In this document: in pieces, positions 45,774-57,200 of the stretch
How the letters are laid out: every line of letters starts with the position of its first letter
Position numbering within the stretch: the first letter of the stretch is position 1
NCBI RefSeq assembly: GCF_900155985.1
Contig: NZ_FTMA01000003.1
Span: 186,001 to 250,000, forward strand
Length of the DNA stretch: 64,000 nt
Direction of reading: 5' to 3'
Source: Maribacter ulvicola
GTDB taxonomy: Bacteria; Bacteroidota; Bacteroidia; Flavobacteriales; Flavobacteriaceae
Translations under genes and position numbers: made by a program
Notes under the pieces: generated by a model
The model's input: the letters and a program-made list of their open reading frames with translations, nothing else
What the model was told of the DNA's origin: nothing
Database searches by the model: none

Positions 45774-46952
45774 GTGAATACAGCAATACTAACTAATGAA
45801 ATACAGGGGTTTATCAACGACAATTTAAAAACCGATGTTCACAAAATTATTTTATCAAAACAAAAATTCACAAAGGTATCTCAGAAAGAACTGGTAGAAC
45901 AAATAGAATCGAAATTAAAATCTAAATCTAAACTACCCACTTGGTTCAATACCCAGAACATCTATTATCCTAATAAACTAAACCTTTCTCAAACTTCGTC
46001 AGAAATTACGGCCAACTACAAAGCTTCATTAGTTAATGGAAAATCTTTAGTTGATGTCACAGGTGGTTTTGGAGTAGATTCGTTCGCATTTTGCAAAAAA
46101 ATAAAAGAGGTAGTACATATCGAAAAAAACGAAACACTATCACAAATTGCCCGTTATAATTTCAATCAATTGGGTATTTCAAACATAACATGCATTGCTA
46201 CCAATGGATTAACTTTCTTACAAGAATCACCTAACACGTTTAGTTGGTTGTATATAGACCCCTCTAGAAGAGACAAGGAGAACAAAAAGGTTTACTATTT
46301 ATCTGATTGTGAACCAAACGTCATAGAGCATATGGACCTTTTATTGGTAAAATCATCTAATCTTCTTATTAAGACCGGGCCGCTGTTAGATTTAAAAAGT
46401 GGGTTAAAAGAATTGAGCCATGTAAAAGAGATACATATTGTTGCTGTTAACAATGATGTAAAAGAAATTCTTTGGTTGATAGAAAAGGGGTTCAATTCAG
46501 AAGCGTTCATAAAAACAGTGAATTTCAAGCCTAATTATAAGCAAGAGTTCTGTTTCCGATTAAGCGACGAGGAAAACACTATACCTGAATACTCAGAACC
46601 ATTAACTTATATTTACGAACCAAATGCAGCTATTTTAAAATCTGGTTCATTTCAGTTTACTGGAGATCATTTCAATTTATATAAACTTCACCCCCACGCT
46701 CACCTTTACACATCAGAGAAATTAATTGAGTTCCCAGGACGCGTATTCATAGTAAAGGATATTTATGAATATTCTAAAAAAGCAATCAAAAAAGCAGGCA
46801 TATCCAAAGCCAATATTACCACCAGAAACTTCCCGGATAGTATAGAGAAAATCAGAAAAAAATTACAAATTAAAGATGGTGGTGACAACTATATATTCTG
46901 TACCACTAATAAGTATGAAAAGTTGATTGTTATTTCATGTTTTCAAATATAG
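45774..46952 (+). CDS. Class I SAM-dependent methyltransferase with THUMP-like domain
   Basis: 392 aa from the GTG at 45774, six bases after the permease stop. LVDVTGGFGVDSFAFCKK is the SAM-binding motif and WLYIDPSRRDKENKKVYYLSD the catalytic-loop segment of a Bacteroidota family (PG_1098-like). The last ~75 residues, with YKLHPHAHLYTSEKLIEFPGR before them, form the THUMP-like C-terminal domain, which suggests an RNA target. Target and position are unknown. It ends the DUF4159 operon; about 400 AT-rich bases follow before the SusC gene. Confidence 0.85.
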   Translation: MNTAILTNEIQGFINDNLKTDVHKIILSKQKFTKVSQKELVEQIESKLKSKSKLPTWFNTQNIYYPNKLNLSQTSSEITANYKASLVNGKSLVDVTGGFGVDSFAFCKKIKEVVHIEKNETLSQIARYNFNQLGISNITCIATNGLTFLQESPNTFSWLYIDPSRRDKENKKVYYLSDCEPNVIEHMDLLLVKSSNLLIKTGPLLDLKSGLKELSHVKEIHIVAVNNDVKEILWLIEKGFNSEAFIKTVNFKPNYKQEFCFRLSDEENTIPEYSEPLTYIYEPNAAILKSGSFQFTGDHFNLYKLHPHAHLYTSEKLIEFPGRVFIVKDIYEYSKKAIKKAGISKANITTRNFPDSIEKIRKKLQIKDGGDNYIFCTTNKYEKLIVISCFQI

Positions 46953-47359
46953 AATAGCTTTTTTAAGAGGTCACTTAAGTACCTTAAAACGTGGTAAACA
47001 TATATTTAATAATAAATTAAAAGTAGCTTAATACACCATTATAAATTGCCATTTTTATATAATTTTCATCTTCACTACCATTTTAAAATGTTAAAAATTT
47101 AACTTTACTATACCCTAATTTAATATTTACTAAATTACTGACAACCTGTTTATTACACTTATTAACGCAGATAATTACAATAAGATTTCCTATAGTTGAC
47201 GTATCATTCCTAATTTAATACTACTGAATTATGGATATTAAATTAAAAGTGTTATTATTATACCGGATTTTGATTTTTTTAACATTTAAACACTGCAACT
47301 GTAAAATTAAAAAATTCAACATCCAAGCATTTAACTAAAACTAACAAACAACAACTATT
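46953..47359. other. AT-rich leader region upstream of the SusC gene
   Basis: About 400 bases without a reading frame or RNA gene that I recognise. It must carry the promoter and long 5' leader of the SusC/SusD/fasciclin unit, but no exact TAnnTTTG box with a good -33 partner was found, and no sigma/anti-sigma or hybrid two-component regulator gene lies beside it. Confidence 0.6.
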
Positions 47360-50300
47360 ATGAGTCAAAAACGTGATTACACGTTGATGAAATCTGGAAA
47401 AAGGTCATCCTTTATTAAATCTGGAGTTTTATCAATGCTTGTTTGCTTAGGTACCCAACTGGTACAAGCAAATGAAAACACAAGTACTTCAAACGACGTT
47501 GAAGTAAAAACGCTTCAATCTACTATTACGGGAACCGTTTTAGATGACACTGGCCAACCATTACCCGGAGCCAATGTTGTAGAAAAAGGTACTACTAATG
47601 GTACACAAACAGATTTTGATGGTAACTATAGCTTAAATGTCTCTGATGGCGCCACATTGGTATTTAGCTATATTGGATTTAAAAGTAGAGAAGTTGCCGT
47701 AAACGGCCAATCAAGCGTTAACGTAACTTTAGCTGAAGATGCTGCCGCTCTTGACGAGGTAATTGTTTTAGGGTATTCTCAACAAACAAGGGGAGATTTA
47801 ACTGGCTCGGTAGCATCCGTTGATGTTTCTGAAGCTACAAAAGCACCTGTTGTCAATGCTGCTTCAGCTTTACAAGGGCGTGTAAGTGGTGTAACTGTTG
47901 TACAAAATGCAACACCAGGTAGCCCGCCAAAAATTAACATTCGTGGTTTTGGTACAAGTAACAACACCAACCCGTTATTTATCATTGACGGTCTACAAAC
48001 AGATGATCCATTTGTATTGAACAGTATCAACCCTAACGATATTGATCAAATGAATGTTTTAAAAGATGGTGCCGCTGCTATTTATGGTGCAAGAGCATCT
48101 AACGGGGTCGTAATTATCACAACAAAAGGTGGTGGTTATAACATGGATAAGCCAGTAGTATCTGTTGATACCTACACAGGTTTTTCTTCTGTAGCCAATG
48201 TTCCTGAACTTTTAAATGCACAACAATTAGGTGATGTTTTATATCAGAGTGCTGCTAACGATGGTACAGCGTTTAATCACCCACAATATGGTAATGGATC
48301 ATCTGCAGTTGTTCCTTCTACATTAAACGGATATACAAGAGTGGTTTCTTATGACCCTATAGTTAGAGGTCCTGCTTCTGCAACCGTTAACCCGAACGGA
48401 ACAGATTGGATCGATGCCATTACAAGAACAGCTGTGATACAAAGTGTCGCATTTTCTGTAGCAAACGGTGAAGAAAATAGTAAATACAACCTTTCTGCCA
48501 ATTATTTGAATAACCCTGGAAACCTTTTAGAAACGGATTACAAAATTGGACAAATTCGTTTGAATTCCGAATTTAAACTAGGAGACAAAGTACGTATTGG
48601 TGAACATTTTAGTACAGCATACAGTAATTCTAAAGGCGGTAACGGTGCGCAATACGAAGAAGCCGTAAGGAGCAGCCCGTTAATTCCTCTATACGATGAC
48701 AACGGTAATTTTGCAGGAACAGGTGCGCAAGGTACCGGTAATTCAAGAAGTCCGTTAGCTCAATTAAACAGACAAAGTGATAACTTCAATAAAACCGTTA
48801 GAATACTAGGTGATGTATATTTATCTGCTCAGCTAATGGATGGACTTACATTTAAAACAACCATTAGTGGTACTATCAACTCTTTTAATACACGTGGCTT
48901 TACGGCTCTAGATCCAGAGCATAGTGAGCCTTTAGGAACAAATGCATTAAGAGAAGTAAACCAAGATGGTTATTCTTGGACATTTACAAATACCTTAAAC
49001 TATAAGAAAACATTCAATAATAGTAAAATTGATGCCTTAGCAGGGATTGAATCTGTAAAAGATGGTGGTAAGGGAAAAACAATCAGTCGTACTGGCTTTT
49101 TATTTGAAACACCAGATTTCTACCTATTGAATAACGGTAGTGGTACACCTAACGTTGACAACGCATATGATTTTGCCACATCTCTTTATTCATTATTTGG
49201 TTCTGCAACCTATTCCTATGGCGACAAGTATTTTGTAACAGGTACCCTACGTAATGATACTTCTTCTCGTTTTACAGGAGATAACAAAAGTGCTACTTTC
49301 CCTTCTGTAAGTGCAGGTTGGGTAGTTAGCAAAGAAGATTTTATGTCTGCGGACTCTCCCGTAAGTTGGTTTAAATTAAAAGGTTCTTGGGGTCAATTAG
49401 GTAACCAATCATTACCAGCTAGCAACCCAACTATCAACATTTCATCTTTAAATGAGCAATATGCTAACTATGCCATAGATGGTAATTCTATAGCTACAGG
49501 TGCTATCTTATCTTCTGTTGGTAACGCTAATTTGAAATGGGAAACTAGCGAAGCAATAAATGCAGGTATTGAATTAGGCTTTTTTGAAGATAAATTAAAT
49601 TTAGATTTTGAATGGTTTAATATTAAAACTAAAGATCTAATTACCCAAGATAACAGCTTAATCAGCACCACAGCGATCGATGCTGCTGCGCCTTATGTAA
49701 ATGCAGGAAATGTTAAAAACACTGGATTTGATATTAATTTGCGATATAAAGATGAAACAACGTATGGCTTAAAATATGGTTTTGATATAAATTTCTCTCA
49801 CTACAAAAATGAGGTGACCGATTGGATAAGCGATTTCCAAACTGGAGATGATAGCTACCGTGGTGGTGCCGTTTCAAGAACCCAAGTTGGCCAGGCAATT
49901 TCTACATTCTATGGTAGAGAAGTTATTGGCTTTACAGATCAAGGGAGGTTTGACTACAAAGATGTTAATGGCGATGGTAGTATTAATGATGATGATAGAA
50001 CTTTTATTGGTTCTCCTCACCCAGATTTCACCTATGGTTTCAACTTTAACTTAGGCTACAAATCTTTTGACTTATCATTATTCTTACAAGGATCACAAGG
50101 AAACGACATTTATAACTACACAAAAATCTTTACCGATTTTCCAACTTTCGCAGATGGTAACCGTAGTACAAGAGTGTTAGACTCTTGGACTCCGATCAAT
50201 ACAGATGCTACCTTACCAGCATTAAGTAATTCAATACAAAACAGTGAAACACAGCCAAATTCATATTTTGTAGAAGATGGCTCTTACCTACGTCTTAAAA

Positions 50301-50527
50301 ACATTCAATTAGGCTATGCATTCTCTGATAAAATTACCAAAACAATTGGTTTAGATTCTTTTAGAGTTTATATACAAGGAACAAATTTATTAACACTTAC
50401 AGGATATGACGGGTTTGACCCGGAAATCATTTCTTCTGTAACTGGTAATAATCTTACATTAGGTGTTGACAGTCAGGTTGTACCACAATCTAGAATTCTT
50501 ACACTTGGATTTAATTTAAAATTGTAA
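47360..50527 (+). CDS. SusC/RagA-family TonB-dependent outer-membrane transporter
   Basis: 1055 aa. The N-terminal leader (residues about 1-40) has a signal anchor (GVLSMLVCLGTQLVQAN). Residues about 50-135 form a CarboxypepD_reg-like domain (ITGTVLDDTGQPLPGANVVEKGT), about 145-260 the plug (ALQGRVSGVTVVQNATPGSPP, NPLFIIDGLQTDD), and the rest the 22-strand-type barrel. No STN signalling domain is present, so it probably does not signal to an anti-sigma factor. The ligand is unknown. It is followed after four bases by SusD, the standard pair. Confidence 0.96.
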   Translation: MSQKRDYTLMKSGKRSSFIKSGVLSMLVCLGTQLVQANENTSTSNDVEVKTLQSTITGTVLDDTGQPLPGANVVEKGTTNGTQTDFDGNYSLNVSDGATLVFSYIGFKSREVAVNGQSSVNVTLAEDAAALDEVIVLGYSQQTRGDLTGSVASVDVSEATKAPVVNAASALQGRVSGVTVVQNATPGSPPKINIRGFGTSNNTNPLFIIDGLQTDDPFVLNSINPNDIDQMNVLKDGAAAIYGARASNGVVIITTKGGGYNMDKPVVSVDTYTGFSSVANVPELLNAQQLGDVLYQSAANDGTAFNHPQYGNGSSAVVPSTLNGYTRVVSYDPIVRGPASATVNPNGTDWIDAITRTAVIQSVAFSVANGEENSKYNLSANYLNNPGNLLETDYKIGQIRLNSEFKLGDKVRIGEHFSTAYSNSKGGNGAQYEEAVRSSPLIPLYDDNGNFAGTGAQGTGNSRSPLAQLNRQSDNFNKTVRILGDVYLSAQLMDGLTFKTTISGTINSFNTRGFTALDPEHSEPLGTNALREVNQDGYSWTFTNTLNYKKTFNNSKIDALAGIESVKDGGKGKTISRTGFLFETPDFYLLNNGSGTPNVDNAYDFATSLYSLFGSATYSYGDKYFVTGTLRNDTSSRFTGDNKSATFPSVSAGWVVSKEDFMSADSPVSWFKLKGSWGQLGNQSLPASNPTINISSLNEQYANYAIDGNSIATGAILSSVGNANLKWETSEAINAGIELGFFEDKLNLDFEWFNIKTKDLITQDNSLISTTAIDAAAPYVNAGNVKNTGFDINLRYKDETTYGLKYGFDINFSHYKNEVTDWISDFQTGDDSYRGGAVSRTQVGQAISTFYGREVIGFTDQGRFDYKDVNGDGSINDDDRTFIGSPHPDFTYGFNFNLGYKSFDLSLFLQGSQGNDIYNYTKIFTDFPTFADGNRSTRVLDSWTPINTDATLPALSNSIQNSETQPNSYFVEDGSYLRLKNIQLGYAFSDKITKTIGLDSFRVYIQGTNLLTLTGYDGFDPEIISSVTGNNLTLGVDSQVVPQSRILTLGFNLKL

Positions 50528-50531
50528 AAAA

Positions 50532-52220
50532 ATGAAAAAGAAAATAATATATTTATTCACACTATTCGCTGCTTTTAGTGCCTGTAGCGATGACTTTACC
50601 GAGCAACCTGCAATTGGTGCTCTTAGTGATGCTGCCGTACAAAATGAAGACGGTGTAGAGCTGCTATTAATTGGAGCTTATTCTACATTAGATGGAATTC
50701 GTAATAACCTATCAGGTAATGGCTTTGCTGCTAGTGGAGACAATTGGTGGTTTGATGTTTTAGCAGATGATGCCCACAAAGGAAGTACCGATGGTGACCA
50801 AGCCGATCTTTTTGAAATGGAAATTTATAATTGGACAACCGGTAACCCATACGTTTTAGGAAAATGGTCTTCAACTTTTGCTGGTGTTAACCGTGCAAAT
50901 GCCGTTATTGCGTTAATTGCAACTATAGAAGATGCAGATTTAACCGGCAAATTAGCTGAGGCTCGTTTTTTACGTGGCCATTTTAATTTTGAATTGCAAA
51001 GAATCTATGGAAATGTTCCTTACATCTCTGAAGAAAACTATGCCAACACAGAATTCAACCAACCAAACCCGGGTCCTATTTGGGATCAAATAGAAGCAGA
51101 TTTTCAATTTGCCATTGATAATTTACCCGCAACACAGGCTCAATCAGGAAGACCTTCCTCATGGGCTGCAAAAGCCTATTTGGGTAAAGTACATTTACAA
51201 CAGTCTGAATGGGCTCCTGCCCTTGCTTTATTCGAAGAAATTATAAATGATGGTCCTTACGCTTTAAATTCTGAGTTTGTAGCTAACTTTGAAAGCACAG
51301 GAGAAAATAGCTCTGAAGCTATTTTTGCAATTCAATTTACTGCGGATGATGGTCAATCCCTAAATGGAAATATTGGCGGGGTATTAAACTTCCCTAACCC
51401 AGGTCCTTTTGGTTCTTGTTGTGGATTTTACCAACCTTCTCAAGATTTGGTAAATGCATTTCAAACAGATGGATCGGGTCTACCATTATTAGATACTTTT
51501 AATGAAACAGATGTGGCAAATGACTACGGTAAGGAAGATGACGAGGCATTTACACCTCATACAGGACCATTAGACCCAAGATTAGATTATACCGTTGGTA
51601 GAAGAGGTATTGATTATAACCGTTATGGTACTTTCCCTGGTCATTCTTGGATTCGTGCAACTTTCTCTGATATTTCCGGTCCTTACTTACCAGCTAAAAA
51701 TGTTTACCAATCCGGAGATACGGATAATCAAGGTACAGGTGCATGGGGCCAACAACATGCCGGTATCAACTATCATATTATTCGTTATGCCGATGTTTTA
51801 TTAATGGGTGCTGAAGCAGCTGTTGAAACCAATGATTTAGCATCTGCGTTGACATGGACAAACTTAGTACGTAACAGAGCTAAAAACATGACCTACATTC
51901 AAAACGAAGCAGGTAATGCAGATGCAGCTAATTATCAGATAGAACCTTACACTTCTTTCCCTAGTCAAGATTTCGCTAGAAAAGCAGTTCGTCATGAGCG
52001 TCGTTTAGAGCTAAGTATGGAAGGTCATCGTTTATTTGATTTAAGAAGATGGGGTAATGCGGCAAGTGTTATGAACGAATACATTGCAAATGAAAGTCGT
52101 ACCATACCAAACTTTGGAACTAAAGCGAATACTGTTGAAGCAAAACATGATATGTTGCCAATACCATTAAACGCAATAGATTTAAGTGGCGGAGTTCTGA
52201 AACAGAATCCTGGATACTAA
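50532..52220 (+). CDS. SusD/RagB-family surface lipoprotein
   Basis: 562 aa. MKKKIIYLFTLFAAFSACSDDF is a lipoprotein signal with Cys in FSAC, and the acidic SDD after it agrees with outward sorting. TPR-like helices lie early (LLIGAYSTLDGIRNNL; ARFLRGHFNFELQRIYGNVPYI), and RHERRLELSMEGHRLFDLRRWG near residue 490 is the hallmark of the family. It forms the lid of the SusC barrel and captures the ligand, often a glycan or peptide. The gene is complete. It lies four bases after SusC and 39 bases before the fasciclin gene. Confidence 0.96.
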   Translation: MKKKIIYLFTLFAAFSACSDDFTEQPAIGALSDAAVQNEDGVELLLIGAYSTLDGIRNNLSGNGFAASGDNWWFDVLADDAHKGSTDGDQADLFEMEIYNWTTGNPYVLGKWSSTFAGVNRANAVIALIATIEDADLTGKLAEARFLRGHFNFELQRIYGNVPYISEENYANTEFNQPNPGPIWDQIEADFQFAIDNLPATQAQSGRPSSWAAKAYLGKVHLQQSEWAPALALFEEIINDGPYALNSEFVANFESTGENSSEAIFAIQFTADDGQSLNGNIGGVLNFPNPGPFGSCCGFYQPSQDLVNAFQTDGSGLPLLDTFNETDVANDYGKEDDEAFTPHTGPLDPRLDYTVGRRGIDYNRYGTFPGHSWIRATFSDISGPYLPAKNVYQSGDTDNQGTGAWGQQHAGINYHIIRYADVLLMGAEAAVETNDLASALTWTNLVRNRAKNMTYIQNEAGNADAANYQIEPYTSFPSQDFARKAVRHERRLELSMEGHRLFDLRRWGNAASVMNEYIANESRTIPNFGTKANTVEAKHDMLPIPLNAIDLSGGVLKQNPGY

Positions 52221-52259
52221 CAAATAGAATTAAAAAATCTTATACTAAATAATTTAGAT

Positions 52260-53864
52260 ATGAAAACATTTCAAATTTTAAGTGTCTCATTCTCCATGCT
52301 TGCCTTAATTGGTTTCAGTTCTTGTGAAGATGATGATATAGATGGTAGCGACACCTTGATCGGTCCAGGTACTGTTGACACTAGAATCAACACAATTGGT
52401 AGTCTTTCTAACCTAAACGCTGCAATTGAAGCAGCCTCTGGTGACATCGCTACTACATTAAACGGTACGGGTCCTTTTACAGTATTTGCACCAAATGATG
52501 CGGCTTTTGAGACATTTGCAACACAAGTTGGTTTTGAAGCTAATGATGATGATGGATCAGCAGCGGCACAGCTATTGTCTGCGGCTGATGCAGATTTACT
52601 TGCTCAGATATTAACCTATCATGTAGTTGCTGACAACATTGAAGCCTCAGGGTTTTCCGATGGTCAGTCATTAACAACGGTACAAGGAGGAACACTTTCC
52701 GTTGCCGTAGGCGATGACATAGAATTATTGGATGCTTCTGATTTGCCAGAAACAAATCCTGTTTCAAAAGTAACACAATCAAACTTCTATGCAGACAATG
52801 GTATCGTACACATAATAGATAAGGTATTAGTACCCCAAGAGGCTATTGATGCCCTAGATTTTGATATTCGACCAACTTTATTGGACTGGGTTACCGGAAC
52901 AGATGATTTAAGTTCATTAGCTGCAGCTGCAGTAAAAGCAGGATTGGTAGATGCTATATCCGGTTTGGAAACAACTAGAGTACTAGCCCCTAACAATCAA
53001 GCTTTCGAAAATCTCTTTGATGCTCTTGGAGATGATTACAATGATCTTGATGATTTTGATAATTCTGCGGAAATAGAATTACTTAAGAAGATTTTGCTAT
53101 ATCACATTTTACCATCTTCTGATGGCTCAACGGCATTAACAGCAGGACCAACTATGACTCTTTTAGAAGACAATACAGTTGAAGTTGTTGATAATGCAGG
53201 TGATTTCGAATTTGGAGATGTTTCCGGCACTAATGCAACTATTGTCACTGATGGGATCGATGCTAAAAATGGTATTGCCACCATTGTGGACAAAGTACTT
53301 TTACCACAAGCCGCAATAGATTTTATTACATTATTAAGTTCAGATGATTTAGCTACAACAGTAGTAAACGCTGCTGCATTAAGTACTTTAGAAGAGGCAT
53401 TAATTGCTACCGATTTAGTTGGGAAATTTATTGATGACACCAATACCGAAGATGAAGATGCTACTAATTTCACATATTCTAAAAACGCAACAGTTTTCGC
53501 TCCATCAAACGCTGCTTTCTCAAACTTATTTGATGCATTAGGCCCAGATTATACAAGCATTGCTAGTTTTGATACAGAAGAAGAATTAGAATTACTTAGT
53601 AATATACTGTTGTATCATGTAGTTGCTGGTAAAATTACAAGCGCAGATTTAGAGGCAGGTACATTAACTACTCTATCAGAAAAAGATATAGAAGTTATTA
53701 CTGTAATTGGTTCAGATAATTTTGTTATTGGAGATGCAACTAATGATGTCAACGCAAATATTACTACCGCAGACGTATTTGCAAGAAACGGTGTTGCACA
53801 CATTGTAGATAAGGTTTTACTACCACAAACTGCAATTGACTTTATAGATTCTTTAGATGACTAA
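52260..53864 (+). CDS. Lipoprotein with three fasciclin (FAS1) domains
   Basis: 534 aa with a lipoprotein signal (Cys in GFSSCEDDD). Three FAS1 domains follow: about residues 45-200, 205-365 and 370-530. Each shows the TVFAPNDAAF-type H1 motif or its relic (VLAPNNQAF, TVFAPSNAAF), a YHV/YHI segment and an ending of VDKVLLPQ type. FAS1 domains mediate adhesion or carbohydrate binding. The gene directly follows SusD and precedes a strong terminator, so the three genes form one unit; inference: it is an extra surface ligand-binding part of the SusCD complex. Confidence 0.93.
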   Translation: MKTFQILSVSFSMLALIGFSSCEDDDIDGSDTLIGPGTVDTRINTIGSLSNLNAAIEAASGDIATTLNGTGPFTVFAPNDAAFETFATQVGFEANDDDGSAAAQLLSAADADLLAQILTYHVVADNIEASGFSDGQSLTTVQGGTLSVAVGDDIELLDASDLPETNPVSKVTQSNFYADNGIVHIIDKVLVPQEAIDALDFDIRPTLLDWVTGTDDLSSLAAAAVKAGLVDAISGLETTRVLAPNNQAFENLFDALGDDYNDLDDFDNSAEIELLKKILLYHILPSSDGSTALTAGPTMTLLEDNTVEVVDNAGDFEFGDVSGTNATIVTDGIDAKNGIATIVDKVLLPQAAIDFITLLSSDDLATTVVNAAALSTLEEALIATDLVGKFIDDTNTEDEDATNFTYSKNATVFAPSNAAFSNLFDALGPDYTSIASFDTEEELELLSNILLYHVVAGKITSADLEAGTLTTLSEKDIEVITVIGSDNFVIGDATNDVNANITTADVFARNGVAHIVDKVLLPQTAIDFIDSLDD

Positions 53865-53908
53865 AAAATCAAGTAAATTTATTTTTGGGTTACTTTAAAA
53901 ACAACCTC

Positions 53909-53946
53909 AAAATCAGGACATTGAAAAATGTCCTGATTTTTTTTTG
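53909..53946 (+). terminator. Intrinsic terminator after the SusC/SusD/fasciclin unit
   Basis: AAAATCAGGACATT (53909-53922) pairs with AATGTCCTGATTTT (53927-53940) over 14 bp around GAAA, followed by more Ts. It lies about 45 bases past the fasciclin stop. Confidence 0.93.
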
Positions 53947-54235
53947 GCAAAGTTTAAAACAGAATTTTATAATGTAACCATATAAGCAACTAGTTAATCA
54001 TGCTAGTTTTAATCTATCTTGACATTTGAAAACTTAGACCATAAAAAAACGAATTAAATCTTTAAGTAAGCAACCAACTCTTTATGATATTCAGTACAAA
54101 AACACTATTTTGGTACTACACAAAACCAGATTAATATTTACTCACATAAGATATTTTATCACATTGTTTTCTTTTCAATAAACTCACAACAAATTGAATA
54201 CTTCTTCTCTAGTATAGAGTATAAAAAAACTTATT
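53947..54235. other. AT-rich gap before the FG-GAP lipoprotein gene
   Basis: About 290 bases with no reading frame, RNA gene or clear promoter box seen. It must hold the promoter of the next gene, because the strong terminator before it separates it from the SusCD unit. Confidence 0.5.
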
Positions 54236-57200
54236 ATGCGAATCTTTTCGGCTATAACCATTGCATTACTAACAACCATTCTTTTTTCATGTAACCAGAA
54301 AGAATCCGTTTCCCTTTTTAAAGTGGTACCGGCTTCAGAGTCAGGAATTGACTTTAACAATAAAATAGTTGAGACAGATAGCTTCAACATATTAACAAGC
54401 GAGTACATTTTTAACGGTGGTGGTGTGGCCATTGGTGATTTCAACAATGACCATATGCCCGATTTATTTTTTAGTGGAAATCAAGTATCTAATAAATTAT
54501 ACTTAAACCAGGGTAATTTTAAATTTAAAGATGTCTCTAAAGAATCAGGAATTGAAGCTTTAAACAAGTGGAATACAGGTATAGCTCTCGCAGATATCAA
54601 CAATGATGGATTTTTAGATATATATGTGTGTTCTGCCATGTTAAATAGTGATGAGGAAAAGAAAAACATGCTATTTATAAATAATGGTTTAAATAAAAAT
54701 AACATACCAACATTTACGGATAAAGCTTCTGAATTTGGCATTGAAGAATCAGGTAATAGTATGGGGGCTTCTTTTTTTGATTACAATAAAGATGGCCTTT
54801 TAGATTTATATGTCTTAAACAATGTTGACGTTCATGTGCTACCTTCAACGTTTAGAAAAAAAATTACAGATGGTACTGCATTAAGTAATGATAAACTATA
54901 TAAAAACAATGGTGACGGTACTTTTACAGATGTTACCATTGAAGCAGGTATAACTATAGAAGGTTATGGCTTAGGACTTTCTATTGCAGATTTAAATTTT
55001 GATGGTTGGCCAGATATTTATGTAAGTAATGATTACCTATCAAATGACCTTCTTTACATTAATAATCAAGACGGAACATTTTCTAATAAGATAAAAGAGA
55101 ACATCAAACACCAAAGTAAGTTTTCTATGGGGAATGATATTTCTGACTTTAACAATGACGGTTATTTAGACATTATTACCTTAGATATGCTAGGAGAAAC
55201 CAACGAAAGGCTAAAAACAACCCTAGCTGGTAATAAATACACAGAATATATTTTAAATGACCGTTTTGGATATGAATACCAACATACCAGAAACATGTTG
55301 CAAAAAGGTAATGGCAACAATGTACCTTATAGTGAAATAGGTTTAATGGCAGGTGTGTCAAAAACTGATTGGAGTTGGTCTCCACTTTTTGCAGATATGG
55401 ATAATGATGGCTATGAAGACTTATTAATTACAAATGGCTTCCCAAGAGATATCACCGACTTGGATTTTGGCGATTTTAAATTCAATGTAAGTAGGTACTT
55501 GAGTCCGGCTCAAATTTTGGATTCAATACCTAAAATAAAGATTCCCAACTACGCATATAAAAACAATTCAAACAATCAGTTTTCAGATGTAAGTCAGGAT
55601 TGGGGAATAGGGATACCCTCTTTTTCTAATGGCGCCGCATTTGCCGATTTAGATAACGACGGTGATTTAGATTATATCGTAAATAATATTAACGATGAAG
55701 CTTTAATCTTTCAAAATAATACCAACCACAAGGATGGTCTACATAATTATCTAAGTATAGCTCTTATAGATGCTCCATCAAAATCAAAAAAAACAGGTGC
55801 AAAAATTGTTTTAAGGTTCGGTGACGATACTTTTCAATACCATGAACATTATACATATAGAGGTTATATGTCTACCGTTGAAGACATAGCACATTTTGGT
55901 TTAGGCCATAAAAAACAAGTTGAATCTGTAGAAGTACTTTGGGCAGATAATAAGTTCCAAAAACTAAAAAATATTGAGAGTAACCAACGATTAATCATAA
56001 AATACGAAAATGCAACCTCTATAGCTCCTGAAAATTTAACTTTCCCTTTGGTTGCCAAAAAGGAAAAACCAATTTTCAAAGAAGTTTCAAAAGATAAAAG
56101 ATTAACATATTTACATGAAGAAAAAGATATAGTTGACTATAATATTCAACGAACCATACCTCATAAATTAACCCAAAATGGTCCTGTAACAGCTACTGGA
56201 GATTTAAATGGTGATGGTATTGAAGATTTTATCGTTGGTAGTTCTACAGGAATGTCTCCCCAATTATTTTTTCAGGATGCCAAAGGCAACTTCTCGCAAC
56301 AAACTTTATTTGACAATGAAGAAAACATGAAATATGAAGAGGAAAGTATTGCTTTATTTGATCTAGAGAACGATGGCGATCTAGATATATACTTAGTCTC
56401 TGGAAGTAATGAATTTAACCTAGAAAGTAACAACTATACGGACAGATTATTATTAAATGATGGTAACGGAAATTTTACTATTTCATCTGGTAAGATGCCT
56501 AAAATTAATACAAGCGGTTCAGTTGTAACCACGTCAGATTTTAATAACGACGGCTTTGTTGACCTTTTCGTTGGTGGAAGAACACCTTACTCAAAATATC
56601 CTAATGCTGAAAAAAGTTTCTTATTAAAAAATGAAAACGGAATATTAAAAGATGTAACGACTAGTATTGCTCCAGAATTAAGAAACCTAGGTATGGTTAC
56701 CAATGCAGTTTGGGCAGATATTAATTTAGACGGAAATGATGATTTAATTATCATTGGAGAATTTATGCCTATTACTATTTTTAAAAATACGAGTACCGGT
56801 TTCGACCAATTAGATAAAACAGGAGTTGAAGAACTTTATGGTTGGTGGGAATGTATTACTACCACAGACATTGATAATGATGGCGACCTAGATTTTATTG
56901 TAGGTAATTTAGGTATGAACAACTTCTATCAACCATCTACGGAAAGACCTGTTTCTGTAATTGCAAAAGATTTTGACAATAATGGTACTATTGACCCTGT
57001 CATGTTCGCTTATTTCAAAGATAGCTTTGACAACCCTACCTACAAATCATTTCCAGTTAACTTTTGGGGAGATTTAAATGGCCAAAGTCCACTATTTAGA
57101 GCAAAATTCACCACATTCAAAGGGTACTCCAAAGCTACTATTTCAAGTTTATTCACCAAGGAAGAACTGCAGGGATCAACAAAACTAATTGGTAATTTTG

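Noticed and set aside
49848-50054. Plus-strand open frame of 68 codons inside the SusC gene
   Set aside because: An out-of-frame reading of the SusC barrel; methionine-rich low-complexity product with no start signal.
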